64,000 nucleotides of DNA from Chloroflexota bacterium (GCA_029561345.1 JAKQJC010000031.1:42945-106944), one strand, 5' to 3'. Shown: positions 7,046 to 15,862, counted from the stretch's first letter. Translations and numbers: made by a program. Notes: a model not told the origin generated them from the letters alone.

Positions 7046-7708
7046 ATGACAAAAAAAATCCCCTCCGAATATCTCTTTTGCGAATGCACCTCGCCAGCCT
7101 GCCGGCTGCGTTTTCCGGCCGAACGGCTGGACCCGCGCGCCAACCTTTGCCCGCGCTGCGGGGCTCCCACCCGCCTGGAAGATGCCCTGAATGCCGGCGG
7201 ACATGTGTCCATGGCGGTGGCGCGCCTGCCCGGGCCGCCCCTCGAAGCCCTGCTGGATAACATCCGCAGCACTTTCAACGTGGGCGCCATGTTCCGCACC
7301 GCCGATGGCGCCGGACTGCGCCGCCTGCACCTGTGCGGCATCACCCCCTTGCCCGATCACCCGCGCCTGGCGCGCACGGCCCTGGGCGCCGAGAGCGCGA
7401 TGGAATGGCAGAGCAGCCCCAATGCGCTGGAAACCGCGCGAGGGCTGAAGGCCGCCGGCATGCGTCTTTGGGCGCTGGAAGGCGGCGAGCGCGCCGAGCC
7501 GCTGTTTGAAGCGGCCCTGGCGCTGACCGGTCAGCCGGTGGTGCTGGTGGTGGGAAATGAATTGGCCGGGGTGGACCCGGCCTTGCTGGATGAATGTGAG
7601 CGCGTGCTGGCCATTCCCATGCAGGGGATGAAGCGCTCGTTGAATGTGGCGGTGGCGTTTGGCGTGGCGGTGTATTACCTGCGCGGCCTGCCTCAGCGCG
7701 GCGCGTAG
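7046..7708 (+). CDS. TrmH/SpoU-family RNA 2'-O-methyltransferase with zinc-ribbon N terminus
   Basis: SPOUT-class methyltransferase that would move a methyl group from S-adenosylmethionine to a ribose 2'-hydroxyl of tRNA or rRNA. The three SpoU motifs are present: NIRSTFNVGAMFRTAD near 72-87, VLVVGNELAGVD near 168-180, and IPMQGMKRSLNVAVAFG near 191-207. The first 40 residues hold cysteines at 12, 14, 19, 35 and 38 (ending CPRCG), which look like a zinc ribbon added for RNA contact. There is no ribosome site; the -10 box lies seven bases before the ATG, so the mRNA is probably leaderless. The 3' end overlaps the convergent epimerase gene by 16 bp. The target nucleotide is unknown. Confidence 0.88.
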   Translation: MTKKIPSEYLFCECTSPACRLRFPAERLDPRANLCPRCGAPTRLEDALNAGGHVSMAVARLPGPPLEALLDNIRSTFNVGAMFRTADGAGLRRLHLCGITPLPDHPRLARTALGAESAMEWQSSPNALETARGLKAAGMRLWALEGGERAEPLFEAALALTGQPVVLVVGNELAGVDPALLDECERVLAIPMQGMKRSLNVAVAFGVAVYYLRGLPQRGA

Positions 7709-8652
7709 AGCGCGGCAAACTGCGGGTTGGCCTTAAACCACTCCGCCAGTCCGCTCAATCCTTCGCGCAGGCTGATGCGCGGCTCCCAGTTGAGTTCAGC
7801 GCGGATGTGGGCGTTGTTGGCCACCCAGATGCTGGTATCCCAGCTGCGGTTGGGCATGGAGCCCCAGCGCGGTGCTTCCTGAATCTCAAAAAGATGGCAG
7901 ACCTCATCCACCACCTCGCGCAGCGAAATTTGCTGCCCGGCGCCCACGTTATACACGGGGCCGTAATCGTCTTGCGGGGTGCGGCTGGCAGCCTGGATAT
8001 AGGCGCCGCAGACGTCATCCACATAGACATAATCGCGCGCCACATCCGGGTTGGCCAGCGGCGGCAGCCGGCCCTGCAGGGCCTGGAACACCAGGGCGGG
8101 CATCAGGCGGCCGGGGTTTTCAAACGGGCCGTAGACGGAATAGAGCCGCAGGGTGGGCACATGCAGCTTTTGCACCTGGGCGGTGTGGCGGCAGAAGAAG
8201 GTGGCGGCGGCCTTTGAGGCGGCGTAGTAGCTGTTGGGCTCCAGGGCTTCCGTTTCAGCGGGGGCGTGATCCTTAAACCCGTATTCCGACGACGAGCCGG
8301 TGTTGACAAAGGCTTCAAAGCCGGTTTTCTGACAGGCCAGCAGCAGGCTCATGGTGCCGGTGATGTTGGTCTGGATCATCTGGTAGGGGTCGCCCTGCCA
8401 TGAATAGGCGCCGTACACGGCCAGGTGGAAAACCCATTCAGGGCGCAGGGGGGCGATGATGCCTTCCAGGGCCGCCTGATCGGTCAGGTTGACCTCATGG
8501 ATGATCACATCCTGGCGCAGGTCTTCAATGCGCCAGGGAGCATATCCCGGGCGCAGCAGCAAATGTACCTCGTGGCCTTCTTTCAAAAGCCGCCGGGCCA
8601 GGTTTGCGCCGACAAAACCGCTGGCGCCTGTCAGAATGATTTTTTTGCTCAT
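7693..8652 (-). CDS. NAD-dependent epimerase/dehydratase (extended SDR)
   Basis: Sugar-nucleotide-modifying short-chain dehydrogenase of 319 residues. The Rossmann dinucleotide motif GASGFVGANL is at residues 9-18 and the catalytic YxxxK lies in SYYAASKAAATFF near 142-154, with a serine pair (TGSSSEYG) upstream. It is closest in pattern to GalE/GDP-mannose-dehydratase-like enzymes that build unusual sugars for surface glycans. It is the last gene of a six-gene overlapping minus-strand operon; its ATG overlaps the stop of the sulfotransferase gene (ATGA). The exact sugar substrate is not readable from sequence. Confidence 0.9.
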   Translation of the reverse strand: MSKKIILTGASGFVGANLARRLLKEGHEVHLLLRPGYAPWRIEDLRQDVIIHEVNLTDQAALEGIIAPLRPEWVFHLAVYGAYSWQGDPYQMIQTNITGTMSLLLACQKTGFEAFVNTGSSSEYGFKDHAPAETEALEPNSYYAASKAAATFFCRHTAQVQKLHVPTLRLYSVYGPFENPGRLMPALVFQALQGRLPPLANPDVARDYVYVDDVCGAYIQAASRTPQDDYGPVYNVGAGQQISLREVVDEVCHLFEIQEAPRWGSMPNRSWDTSIWVANNAHIRAELNWEPRISLREGLSGLAEWFKANPQFAALYAPR

Positions 8653-9581
8653 TTAAAAAAGTTCTTGTAGTCAAAAACCTCAAGATATTGCCATGCTGCC
8701 GCGCGGATTTCATCGCGTTCGTGCTCTGAAAGCTCTTCGGCGGTGGCTTTGTTGGCAGCGGGGGTGGCGGTGCGGATGGTGCCCCAGGGGTACACTTCCT
8801 GCAGGGGCTGGCCGTTCCAGGTGGGCTGGCGCAGGCTTTCGGCGGGTGCGGCGCCCAGCTTTTCGCAGACGGCGCCCAGGGTGCGGTAGGGATCAGCCAT
8901 CACGTCTTCGGTGCGCACAATGTGCATCCGCTCAGGATATTTCTCTTTATAGTATAGCGCAAAATACTGGTTCAGAGTCCAGCCGAGCATATAATGCGAC
9001 AGCGACAGCGGCACGGGGCGTTTCTTGGTATCGGCGTAGGCCGACCAGGGATTGCGCACCACATGCAGCACATGGGCCTGCGGCAGGTCGTTGAGGATTT
9101 TTTCGGCGTCCACGGTGATGATGGGGCTGTAGCCGACGTAGATTTGCTGCTGCGGGCCGGTGCGGCGGTAGTCCTTCCAGGCTTCAAAGGTGGCCTGGAA
9201 GAAGGCAGCCATGTTGTCGGCGCGAGAGCGGCCGGTGCCGGCCACAATGCGGCAGTAAATATCCTTGCGCTCGTCATCCGAAAAATCGAAGGGCATGTGG
9301 CGGAATTTGCTCACCTGGGGGGTGCGGGCGCGCACTTTGCATTCTTCATCAATAATGGCGCGGTAATCCTGTTCGGGGGTGGCATCGAGGGCAAAGGAGG
9401 GCCAGCGGTATTTCACCGGGAACATGGCGCTGAGGTGATCGTTGACCAGGCGGGTGCCGGGCTGCGATTCGAACGGATAGACGAACATTTCGGGGTGGCC
9501 GTCCAGAAAGCGGTGGGTGGTGTTGCCGCCGTTTTCATACATGGCGCCGAGCATTAAAAAGCGGATGGGATTGGACATCAT
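8649..9581 (-). CDS. sulfotransferase-family protein
   Basis: Probable PAPS-dependent sulfotransferase of 310 residues that would add sulfate to a carbohydrate or lipid hydroxyl. The 3'-phosphate-binding segment VLHVVRNPWSAYADTK near 172-187 is clear. The 5'-phosphosulfate-binding loop is less typical: the N-terminal LMLGAMYENGGNTTHRFL has a Gly/Asn/Thr-rich turn where most members have Arg-Ser-Gly-Thr, so activity needs proof. The ATG at 9581 overlaps the upstream stop (ATGA) and an AAGGAG site lies inside the upstream gene, which indicates translational coupling. Position in a glycan operon supports a sugar acceptor. Confidence 0.82.
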   Translation of the reverse strand: MMSNPIRFLMLGAMYENGGNTTHRFLDGHPEMFVYPFESQPGTRLVNDHLSAMFPVKYRWPSFALDATPEQDYRAIIDEECKVRARTPQVSKFRHMPFDFSDDERKDIYCRIVAGTGRSRADNMAAFFQATFEAWKDYRRTGPQQQIYVGYSPIITVDAEKILNDLPQAHVLHVVRNPWSAYADTKKRPVPLSLSHYMLGWTLNQYFALYYKEKYPERMHIVRTEDVMADPYRTLGAVCEKLGAAPAESLRQPTWNGQPLQEVYPWGTIRTATPAANKATAEELSEHERDEIRAAAWQYLEVFDYKNFFK

Positions 9582-10780
9582 TCTCCTTGAGGTGCAGATG
9601 GAACAAAAGAATAAAACAAAGCCGTCGGGTCTGGCGGGTTTGAGACGCCAGGCGCAAAAGGAAAGCCGCAGGTCCAGGCCTGAGGCACCGGTTCAATGGC
9701 AAAGATCTGGTTGCCGGCCGGCCAGAAAAGGCTGCCGAGCCGCCGCCCGCTGTTCAAATCCACGGCATGCAGGCCGCAGCGGGCTTCAAGCGGATCCAGG
9801 CCGGGGGCGTACTGGGTGAACCGCGGCAGCACGCGCGAGGTGCCCACAAAGGCGGTGCTGCCCGCCAGGCCCAGGCCGCGTGTCCAGCCGGGCAGTCGGG
9901 CGATCACATCGAACTGGCTGCCGTTGAGCACGCAGAGCTGACCGTAGCCGCTGTTATCCACCAGCAGGCGCCCCTGCCAGAAGCGGGCCGAATGGGGACG
10001 GGTGAGGCCCGCAGCCACGGGCTGGCGGGTTTGCCCTGAAAAAATGACACCTCGCCCGTCCACGGCGAAATCAGCGTCGCCGGGGCGGCTGGCGCCCATT
10101 TCAGCGCAGGAAGCCGAAAAACAAGATTCTTCGAGGCTGGGGCCGGCGGCAATGGAATTGAGCTGCAAATAGTTACGGCTGAAATCGGGCTGGCCGCCGC
10201 GCTCAATGCAGGCCGGCCACCAGGCCGCCCGGTAACCGCCGCAGGCTTTGAGCTGCGCCACCATGTTCTGGCCGACTGAATTGGCAAACAGCTCGCCGGC
10301 AATCAGCGCCAGGTCGTGCAGGTAAAAACCGCCGGGCAGGTAGCGCGCGCGCACCGGCAGCAGAGGGCGGCGCGCCAGAAAACGCCGCGCCGGGCTCAGG
10401 TCAAGGTCGCCGCGCGGCAGCAGGTCTTCCACCGGGGCCAGGTCAAACACCTGGTTGGGGTTGCGTGTGCAGGCCACCGAAACCACCCCGCGCGCGGCAT
10501 CCCAGGCCAGGCCGGAGGGATGGGGCAGGCTGAAAGTGGAGATCAGCGCCTGGCCGTCCAGCACTGTCAGCGCCAGCACCAGGTGTTCGTATTCGCGCGT
10601 CACCAGCAGGGTGATCCGGGCTTCCTCAACGGCGCGCCAGAAATCCCCTTCAACCTCAAAAGCCAGGGCAGCCGCATCCACGCTGCCGGCGCCGGCCCAT
10701 TGGGCGGCCACTTCGGCAGGGTTGCGCCATTCGGCGTTGCGGGCGGCGTCGCGCTCAGCCAGGCGCAGTTCAGGCGGCAT
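9578..10780 (-). CDS. TIGR03032/DUF4915-like beta-propeller-type protein
   Basis: A 400-residue protein matching, from memory, the TIGR03032 (DUF4915) family of unknown function. Recognisable family stretches are ARYLPGGFYLHDLAL near 148, ANSVGQNMVAQL near 168, PHSARFWQGRLLVDNSGYGQ near 265 and LPGWTRGLGLAGSTAFVGTS near 300. Repeated short beta motifs suggest a propeller fold. The family often occurs with glycosyltransferases and sulfotransferases, as here, but no activity is known to me. There is no signal peptide. The start overlaps the glycosyltransferase stop by 11 bp. A role in carbohydrate recognition or modification is an inference from context only. Confidence 0.78.
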   Translation of the reverse strand: MPPELRLAERDAARNAEWRNPAEVAAQWAGAGSVDAAALAFEVEGDFWRAVEEARITLLVTREYEHLVLALTVLDGQALISTFSLPHPSGLAWDAARGVVSVACTRNPNQVFDLAPVEDLLPRGDLDLSPARRFLARRPLLPVRARYLPGGFYLHDLALIAGELFANSVGQNMVAQLKACGGYRAAWWPACIERGGQPDFSRNYLQLNSIAAGPSLEESCFSASCAEMGASRPGDADFAVDGRGVIFSGQTRQPVAAGLTRPHSARFWQGRLLVDNSGYGQLCVLNGSQFDVIARLPGWTRGLGLAGSTAFVGTSRVLPRFTQYAPGLDPLEARCGLHAVDLNSGRRLGSLFWPAGNQIFAIEPVPQAWTCGFPFAPGVSNPPDPTALFYSFVPSAPQGE

Positions 10781-11465
10781 GCCGCCTCTTGCGCCAGAGC
10801 TTGAAGGCGCCCCAATACATTTTATAAGCCGATTTCAGGCTGGTGGTGGAGCGTCCGCCGCGCCGCTTAAAGGTCAGGATGGGCACCTCAAGCATCGGAT
10901 AGTTGAACTGGCGGCAGACAGCGTTAAATTCGAGATCAATCAGGTCATCGTTGCATTCCAGTTTGAGCAGAGGGGCCAGCTTGCGCGGGAAAACCTTGGG
11001 CGTGCCGTTGATGTCCCAGCAGGGCAGGTCAAAGAGGGCGCGGCATTCCAGGTTGTAGAGCAGCGAGCCCAGGCGGCGCGTCCAGTTATCGCGGAATTTG
11101 CGGTTGGCTTTCACCACCACGCCGGGGTTCACCGCCCCATAAAGCACCATCAACAGCAGGTCGTGCGGGGCGGTGCGGGCTGAATTGGTGTAGCAGAGCA
11201 GGTCGCCGCGGGCTTCGCTGAGGCCCAATTTAACCGCCAATCCCCATCCGCCTGCTTCGCTGTGCAGAACGCGCACGCTGCGGTAGGCCTGGGCGAGGGC
11301 CTGGCAAATTTGCAGGGATTCATCGCTGGAGCCGTTGACCACCAGCAGCAGTTCATGCTTGTACGGCAGGTCGTAGAGCGCATCTTCACATTCTTTGACG
11401 TAGGTGCTGATAAAATCGGCCTGGTTATAGACAGGCAGAATGATGGAGACCAGTTCAGGCGGCAT
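10770..11465 (-). CDS. family 2 glycosyltransferase
   Basis: GT-A fold glycosyltransferase of 231 residues with the start VSIILPVYNQADF and the LLLVVNGSSDES nucleotide-binding stretch usual in GT2 (dolichyl-phosphate-mannose-synthase-like) enzymes. A longer reading frame extends to 11675, but an AAAGGATC site eight bases before the ATG at 11465 and the family's normal N terminus fix the start there. The place of the DxD metal motif reads LLCYTNSART, without two acidic residues, which is unusual and may mean altered metal use or a noncatalytic role. There are no membrane segments. It lies between the transketolase and TIGR03032-like genes and overlaps both. Confidence 0.85.
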   Translation of the reverse strand: MPPELVSIILPVYNQADFISTYVKECEDALYDLPYKHELLLVVNGSSDESLQICQALAQAYRSVRVLHSEAGGWGLAVKLGLSEARGDLLCYTNSARTAPHDLLLMVLYGAVNPGVVVKANRKFRDNWTRRLGSLLYNLECRALFDLPCWDINGTPKVFPRKLAPLLKLECNDDLIDLEFNAVCRQFNYPMLEVPILTFKRRGGRSTTSLKSAYKMYWGAFKLWRKRRHAA

Positions 11466-12390
11466 TAAGAGATCCTTTCTGCAATGCGGACAGGGCGGCC
11501 TGGGCCACAGAGCCGCCGTCCATACCGTGGCGGTGGAAGAGATAAGCCTGGCTGCCGGTGCGCCCGTCGGGCAGGCTGTGTACGCCGCAGCGCACCAGGC
11601 GCGTGCCCAGGCCGGCATCTGCAATGACTTCAGCGGCCAGCGAGCCCAGCCCGCCGGTGATGTAGTGCGCTTCAACGGTCAGCGCCAGTTTGAAGGGCGC
11701 CAGCAGCGCCCGCAGGCCGGGCGGGGTGGGATTCAATTGAGAAACCACCACCACCTGGGCCTCAAGGCCTTTTTCAGCCAGCAGGTCAGCCGCGCGCACC
11801 GTTTCAAAGGCAGTGCTGCCGGCCGCCAGCAGGGTCAAATCGCTGCCGCGGCGCACCACCTGCAGGCCGCCTTCTTCAAAACGGCCTTCCAGACCAGGCA
11901 CCAGGGCGCGGTCATCCTTGCCCAGGCGGTAAAACACCGGACCGGGCAGGTTCCAGGTGGCGCGCAGCGCCGGACCGGTCTGGTCGCGGTCAGCCGGGGC
12001 AATGACGGTCATGGTGGGCTGAGTGCGCATCAGGGCGATATCTTCCAGCCCGTAGTGGGTGGCGCCGTTGGTGCCGTAGGCCATGCCGCCGCCCACTCCC
12101 ACCACGCGCACCGGCAAATTGTGCAGCACGGCGCCGTTGCGGATAAATTCAAAGGGGCGCATGACGGAAAAATTGACGATGGAATAGATAAACGGAATAA
12201 AGCCGGCTTCGGCCAGGCCGGTGGCCATGCCTGCCATGTTTTGCTCGGCCACCCCGCAGTTAAAGAAGCGGGAGGGGTAGGCTTCAATAAACGGCTCCAG
12301 GGCCAGGTAGCCCAGGTCGCCGGTGAGCAGCAGAATGCGTTCATCGCGGGAAGCCAGTTCAACCAGGGTGCGGACAAAGGCGCTTCTCAT
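11455..12390 (-). CDS. transketolase-like protein, C-terminal subunit
   Basis: Carries the pyrimidine-binding and C-terminal domains of a split transketolase (311 residues). The N-terminal half has GDLGYLALEPF and the conserved CGVAEQNMAGMATGLAEAG segment near 46-64, whose Glu activates thiamine diphosphate in this superfamily. The C-terminal half matches the transketolase C domain (EAHYITGGLGSLAAEVI near 258). With the neighbouring N-terminal subunit it should form a complete heterodimeric enzyme. The ATG overlaps the partner's stop (ATGA). In a glycan operon such split enzymes may make or shorten ketose sugars for decoration; a central pentose-phosphate role is the alternative. Confidence 0.92.
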   Translation of the reverse strand: MRSAFVRTLVELASRDERILLLTGDLGYLALEPFIEAYPSRFFNCGVAEQNMAGMATGLAEAGFIPFIYSIVNFSVMRPFEFIRNGAVLHNLPVRVVGVGGGMAYGTNGATHYGLEDIALMRTQPTMTVIAPADRDQTGPALRATWNLPGPVFYRLGKDDRALVPGLEGRFEEGGLQVVRRGSDLTLLAAGSTAFETVRAADLLAEKGLEAQVVVVSQLNPTPPGLRALLAPFKLALTVEAHYITGGLGSLAAEVIADAGLGTRLVRCGVHSLPDGRTGSQAYLFHRHGMDGGSVAQAALSALQKGSLNAA

Positions 12391-13187
12391 GCAGCCGCCT
12401 CGATTTCTGCCATGGCCTGCTGATATTCCGCTTCAGACAGGGGCCAGTAGTGCCACTTGATCAGGTTTTCCATGAAAGAAACCCCCTTGCCGAAGGTGGT
12501 GCGGGCAATGATGACATGCGGGGCAGGGCTGCTGCAGGATTGAATGGCGGCCTGGATGGCGGCCGGGTCGTGACCGGGCACTTCCTGCGCATGCCAGCCG
12601 AAAGCCTGCCAGCGCGCCGCCAGCGGCGAGAGATCGAGCACATCGCGGGTGTAGCCGAAGGCCTGCTGCCCGTTGAGATCCACCAGCACCACCAGGTTGG
12701 ATAATTTATGCTGGGCGGCGAACATCACGCCTTCCCACAGAGAACCCTCGTTGCATTCCGCGTCGCTGACCAGCACAAAAACGCGGCGTTTTGATCCCTG
12801 CAGGCGGGCGGCCAGGGCCGCCCCGGCGCCAATGGAAAGCCCATGGCCCAGCGAACCGCTGCAAAAATCGACCCCGCGCAGGGCTTTTTCGGGATGCACC
12901 CCCAGCAGGGTATCGTCACCGGTGAAGGTGTTGAGCTGTTCCATGGGGATCCAGCCGCGCAGAGCCAGGCAGGCATATAAAGCCAGGGCAGCATGGCCCT
13001 TTGAAAGCACCAGCCGGTCGCGGTCGGGATCTTCGGGCGAAGGGATGTGCATGGCGCCGCCGTAGAGGGCGGCCAGAATTTCAACCACCGAAAGCTCCGA
13101 ACCAATGTGCCCCACATGGGCGCGGTAAGATTGGCTGAGGATGATGCGGCGGATTTCAATCGGCGAAAGGGTAGGAGGCGTTGTCAT
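12387..13187 (-). CDS. transketolase-like protein, N-terminal (TPP-binding) subunit
   Basis: Carries the diphosphate-binding half of a split transketolase (266 residues). The SLGHGLSIGAGAALA segment near 111-125 and VSDAECNEGSLWEG near 139-152 form the thiamine-diphosphate and magnesium site; the usual GDGE reads SDAE, retaining the Asp and the downstream Asn-Glu-Gly. His residues of the substrate channel (KGHAALALY near 65) are present. It is the first gene of the six-gene operon, starting 15 codons' worth of sequence beyond a GCAGG site, and no promoter with a strong -35 is evident. Partner gene overlaps by four bases. Confidence 0.92.
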   Translation of the reverse strand: MTTPPTLSPIEIRRIILSQSYRAHVGHIGSELSVVEILAALYGGAMHIPSPEDPDRDRLVLSKGHAALALYACLALRGWIPMEQLNTFTGDDTLLGVHPEKALRGVDFCSGSLGHGLSIGAGAALAARLQGSKRRVFVLVSDAECNEGSLWEGVMFAAQHKLSNLVVLVDLNGQQAFGYTRDVLDLSPLAARWQAFGWHAQEVPGHDPAAIQAAIQSCSSPAPHVIIARTTFGKGVSFMENLIKWHYWPLSEAEYQQAMAEIEAAA

Positions 13188-13403
13188 AATACCTGCGCTA
13201 AAAGTTCCCCTGAAAAAGGGGACGAACAGGGAATCCTCGAACAGAGATATTCAAAAATTGTACCATAACTCTGTTATAAAAAGGAAACAGCTGCTCACCC
13301 AGATAGGAATGCGGCTGCCAGCACGGCTTTATGAGAGGGATGAGGATATCCCGGTTTGGCCCTTTCAAGGCGATGGGGTATGGAAATTTTGGCTTTTCTC
13401 TGC

Positions 13404-13409
13404 TATAAT
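13404..13409 (+). promoter_or_regulatory. -10 box of tRNA-Ser
   Basis: TATAAT eleven bases before the tRNA 5' end; no strong -35 is visible. Confidence 0.6.
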
Positions 13410-13420
13410 AGCCCCACACT

Positions 13421-13510
13421 GGAGAGGTGCCGGAGCGGCCGAACGGGGCGGTCTCGAAAACCGTTATGGTCTTTTGGCCATCGTGGGTTCGAATCCCACC
13501 CTCTCCGCCA
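13421..13510 (+). tRNA. tRNA-Ser (anticodon CGA), CCA encoded
   Basis: Class II tRNA with acceptor arms GGAGAGG / CCTCTCC, anticodon loop CTCGAAA on a GCGGT / ACCGT stem (anticodon CGA, codon UCG), a long variable arm around TATGGTCTTTTGGCCATC, T arm GTGGG-TTCGAAT-CCCAC and discriminator G. The 3' CCA (13508-13510) is encoded, unlike the tRNA-Leu in this window. Confidence 0.97.
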
Positions 13511-13515
13511 CAAAC

Positions 13516-13545
13516 AGCTCACCCCAAAGCGGGGTGAGCTTCTTT
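13516..13545 (+). terminator. intrinsic terminator of tRNA-Ser
   Basis: Ten-bp perfect arms AGCTCACCCC / GGGGTGAGCT with a 5-base loop, followed by TCTTT. It lies between the tRNA and the helicase gene. Confidence 0.85.
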
Positions 13546-13573
13546 GTCGGGGCACAAAGGAGCTGAATTAACC

Positions 13574-15826
13574 ATGGATGACATTCTCAGCGGCCTCAAT
13601 CAGCCGCAAATCAAAGCTGTGACGGCGCCATCCGGGCCTGTGCTGGTGCTGGCGGGGCCCGGTTCGGGAAAAACCCGCGTGCTGACCCGCCGCCTGGCCT
13701 ATATTATCAATAACCTGGGCGTGGCGCCTTTTCATATTCTTTCCATGACCTTCACCAACAAGGCCGCCAAGGAAATGCAGACGCGCGTTGAAGCCATGCT
13801 GGGCAATGCCATGAGCGGCATCTGGCTGGGCACTTTCCATTCCATTTGCGCGCGCATCCTGCGCCGCGAGGCTGCTTACCTGCCGGTGGGCCAGAACTTT
13901 GTCATTTACGACGGCAACGACCAGGAAACCCTGGTGAAGAACGCCCTTGAATCCATGGGTATCAGCCCCAAGCAGTTTTACCCGGGCGGCATTCTGTCTT
14001 CCATTTCCAAAGTCAAGAATGAAATGCTCACCCCCGACACCATGCCCGTGCTCGATTACCGCGATGAAATTGTCCAGCGCGTGTACGGCATTTACCAGGC
14101 CAAGCTGACCGCCAGCAACGCCCTCGATTTTGACGATTTGCTGCTGTGCACCGCGCAGATGTTCGCCAAGCACCAGGACGTGCGCGACCGCTATGCCCGC
14201 CGCTTTGAACACATTCTGGTGGATGAATTTCAGGATACCAACCAGGCCCAGTATGCCCTGCTGCGCGCCCTGGCCGGCCACCACAACAACCTGTTTGTGG
14301 TGGGCGACGAAGATCAGAGCATCTACCGCTGGCGCGGCGCCGATTACCGCAATGTGCTGCGCTTTGAAAGCGACTATCCCCAGTGCACCAAAATTCTGCT
14401 GGAGCAAAATTACCGCTCTTCTCAGACCGTGCTGGATGCCGCCCGCGCCGTGATTGACAACAACGACCACCGCACGCCAAAGGCACTCTTCTCAGACCGC
14501 GGCGCCGGTGAAAAGATCAAACTTTACGAAGCCGAAGACGACCAGCTTGAGGCCGCCTTCGTGGTTGATACCATCAGCCAGGCGCTGGCCAGCCGCCGTG
14601 CCCAGGGCGGCGATTTCGCCGTGATGTACCGTACCAACGCCCAGTCGCGCCTGCTGGAAGAGGCCTTCTTGCGCTCCAACCTGGCTTACCGGCTGGTGGG
14701 CGCTCAGCGCTTCTACGGCCGCCGCGAGGTGAAGGATGTGATTTCCTACCTGCGCCTGGTGCAGAATCCCAATGATGAAATCAGCCTGGCCCGGGTGATC
14801 AACGTGCCGCCGCGCGGCGTGGGTGATAAAACCCTGCTCACCCTGCAGCAGCGCGCCAATGCCCTCAACCAGCAGGTGGGCCAGGTGCTGCTGGACCTGG
14901 TGAAGGGCGATAAATCGGAACACTGGAGCCTTTTCCCGCGCCGCAGCGCCGTGGCCCTGGCCGATTTTGCCAGCCGCCTGGCGGGCTGGCAGGCGGACAA
15001 GGACCGCATGAGCCTGGCAGATCTGTTCGACCGTATTCTTGAACAGGTGGGGTACAAGGAATATATTGATGATCAGAGCGAAGAAGGCGAAGACCGCTGG
15101 GGCAACGTGGAAGAACTGCGCCGCCTGGCAGTGGAATGCGAAGAAATGACCGCCTTTCTGGAACGCGTGGCCCTGGTTTCTGATCAGGACACCCTGCCCG
15201 AAGACGCCAGCGTGCCTACCCTGCTGACCCTGCACGCTGCCAAGGGTCTGGAGTTCCCCGAAGTGTTCATCCTCGGGCTCGACCAGGGCCTGCTGCCGCA
15301 CAGCCGCTCGAAGGATGATCCCGAAGAGATGGCCGAAGAGCGCCGCCTGTTCTATGTTGGCCTGACCCGTGCCCAGCGAAAGCTCTATCTGGTGCGCGCC
15401 CGCCGCCGCGGTTATCACGGCCGTTACGAAGAGACAGTGGAATCTCCCTTCCTCAGCGAAATCCCTGAAAACCTGTACAGCGAAAAGCGCAAGCGCAGCC
15501 GCGGTTACCGTTATGAAGCCCTGGATGATGACGGCAGCGCCAGCTGGGGCTACCGCGAGCGATCCTCTTCATCTTACCGCTCCACTTACAGTTCCGGAAC
15601 CGCCCGCGCCACCAGCCCGGCCCCCAAACCGCGCAGCGCCCCGGTGGTGCAGGCGCGCTATGCTTGCAACCAGCGCGTCAGGCACCCCATGTACGGCGAG
15701 GGCTGGGTGATGGAAAGCCGCGTGGAAGATGGTGACGAGACCGTGGATGTGTCGTTTGACAGCGTGGGTTTCAAGCGCCTGGTGGCCTCGCTGGCCAACC
15801 TGGAAATTATTGAGAAGAAGAAATAA
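13574..15826 (+). CDS. pcrA: ATP-dependent 3'-5' DNA helicase PcrA/UvrD
   Basis: Superfamily 1A helicase of 750 residues acting in excision repair, mismatch repair or removal of recombinase filaments. All helicase motifs are visible: Q motif LNQPQIKAV near 7, motif I AGPGSGKTR near 27, Ia TFTNKAAKEM near 60, II VDEFQDTN near 217, III GDEDQSIYRWRGAD near 245, IV QNYRSS near 280, V LLTLHAAKGLEFPEVF near 550 and VI RRLFYVGLTRAQ near 590. The C-terminal tail (RVRHPMYGEGWV onward) is the PcrA/UvrD RNA-polymerase-binding Tudor-like domain. An in-frame TTG exists at 13544, but it lies in the tRNA terminator, so the ATG at 13574 with its AAGGAG site is preferred. Confidence 0.95.
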   Translation: MDDILSGLNQPQIKAVTAPSGPVLVLAGPGSGKTRVLTRRLAYIINNLGVAPFHILSMTFTNKAAKEMQTRVEAMLGNAMSGIWLGTFHSICARILRREAAYLPVGQNFVIYDGNDQETLVKNALESMGISPKQFYPGGILSSISKVKNEMLTPDTMPVLDYRDEIVQRVYGIYQAKLTASNALDFDDLLLCTAQMFAKHQDVRDRYARRFEHILVDEFQDTNQAQYALLRALAGHHNNLFVVGDEDQSIYRWRGADYRNVLRFESDYPQCTKILLEQNYRSSQTVLDAARAVIDNNDHRTPKALFSDRGAGEKIKLYEAEDDQLEAAFVVDTISQALASRRAQGGDFAVMYRTNAQSRLLEEAFLRSNLAYRLVGAQRFYGRREVKDVISYLRLVQNPNDEISLARVINVPPRGVGDKTLLTLQQRANALNQQVGQVLLDLVKGDKSEHWSLFPRRSAVALADFASRLAGWQADKDRMSLADLFDRILEQVGYKEYIDDQSEEGEDRWGNVEELRRLAVECEEMTAFLERVALVSDQDTLPEDASVPTLLTLHAAKGLEFPEVFILGLDQGLLPHSRSKDDPEEMAEERRLFYVGLTRAQRKLYLVRARRRGYHGRYEETVESPFLSEIPENLYSEKRKRSRGYRYEALDDDGSASWGYRERSSSSYRSTYSSGTARATSPAPKPRSAPVVQARYACNQRVRHPMYGEGWVMESRVEDGDETVDVSFDSVGFKRLVASLANLEIIEKKK

Positions 15827-15862
15827 ACAGATTCCCCGCCCCAATACGCCTGGACAGATCTA

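Noticed and set aside
11440..12423. Plus-strand frame of 327 codons
   Set aside because: Shadow of the transketolase C-terminal subunit gene.
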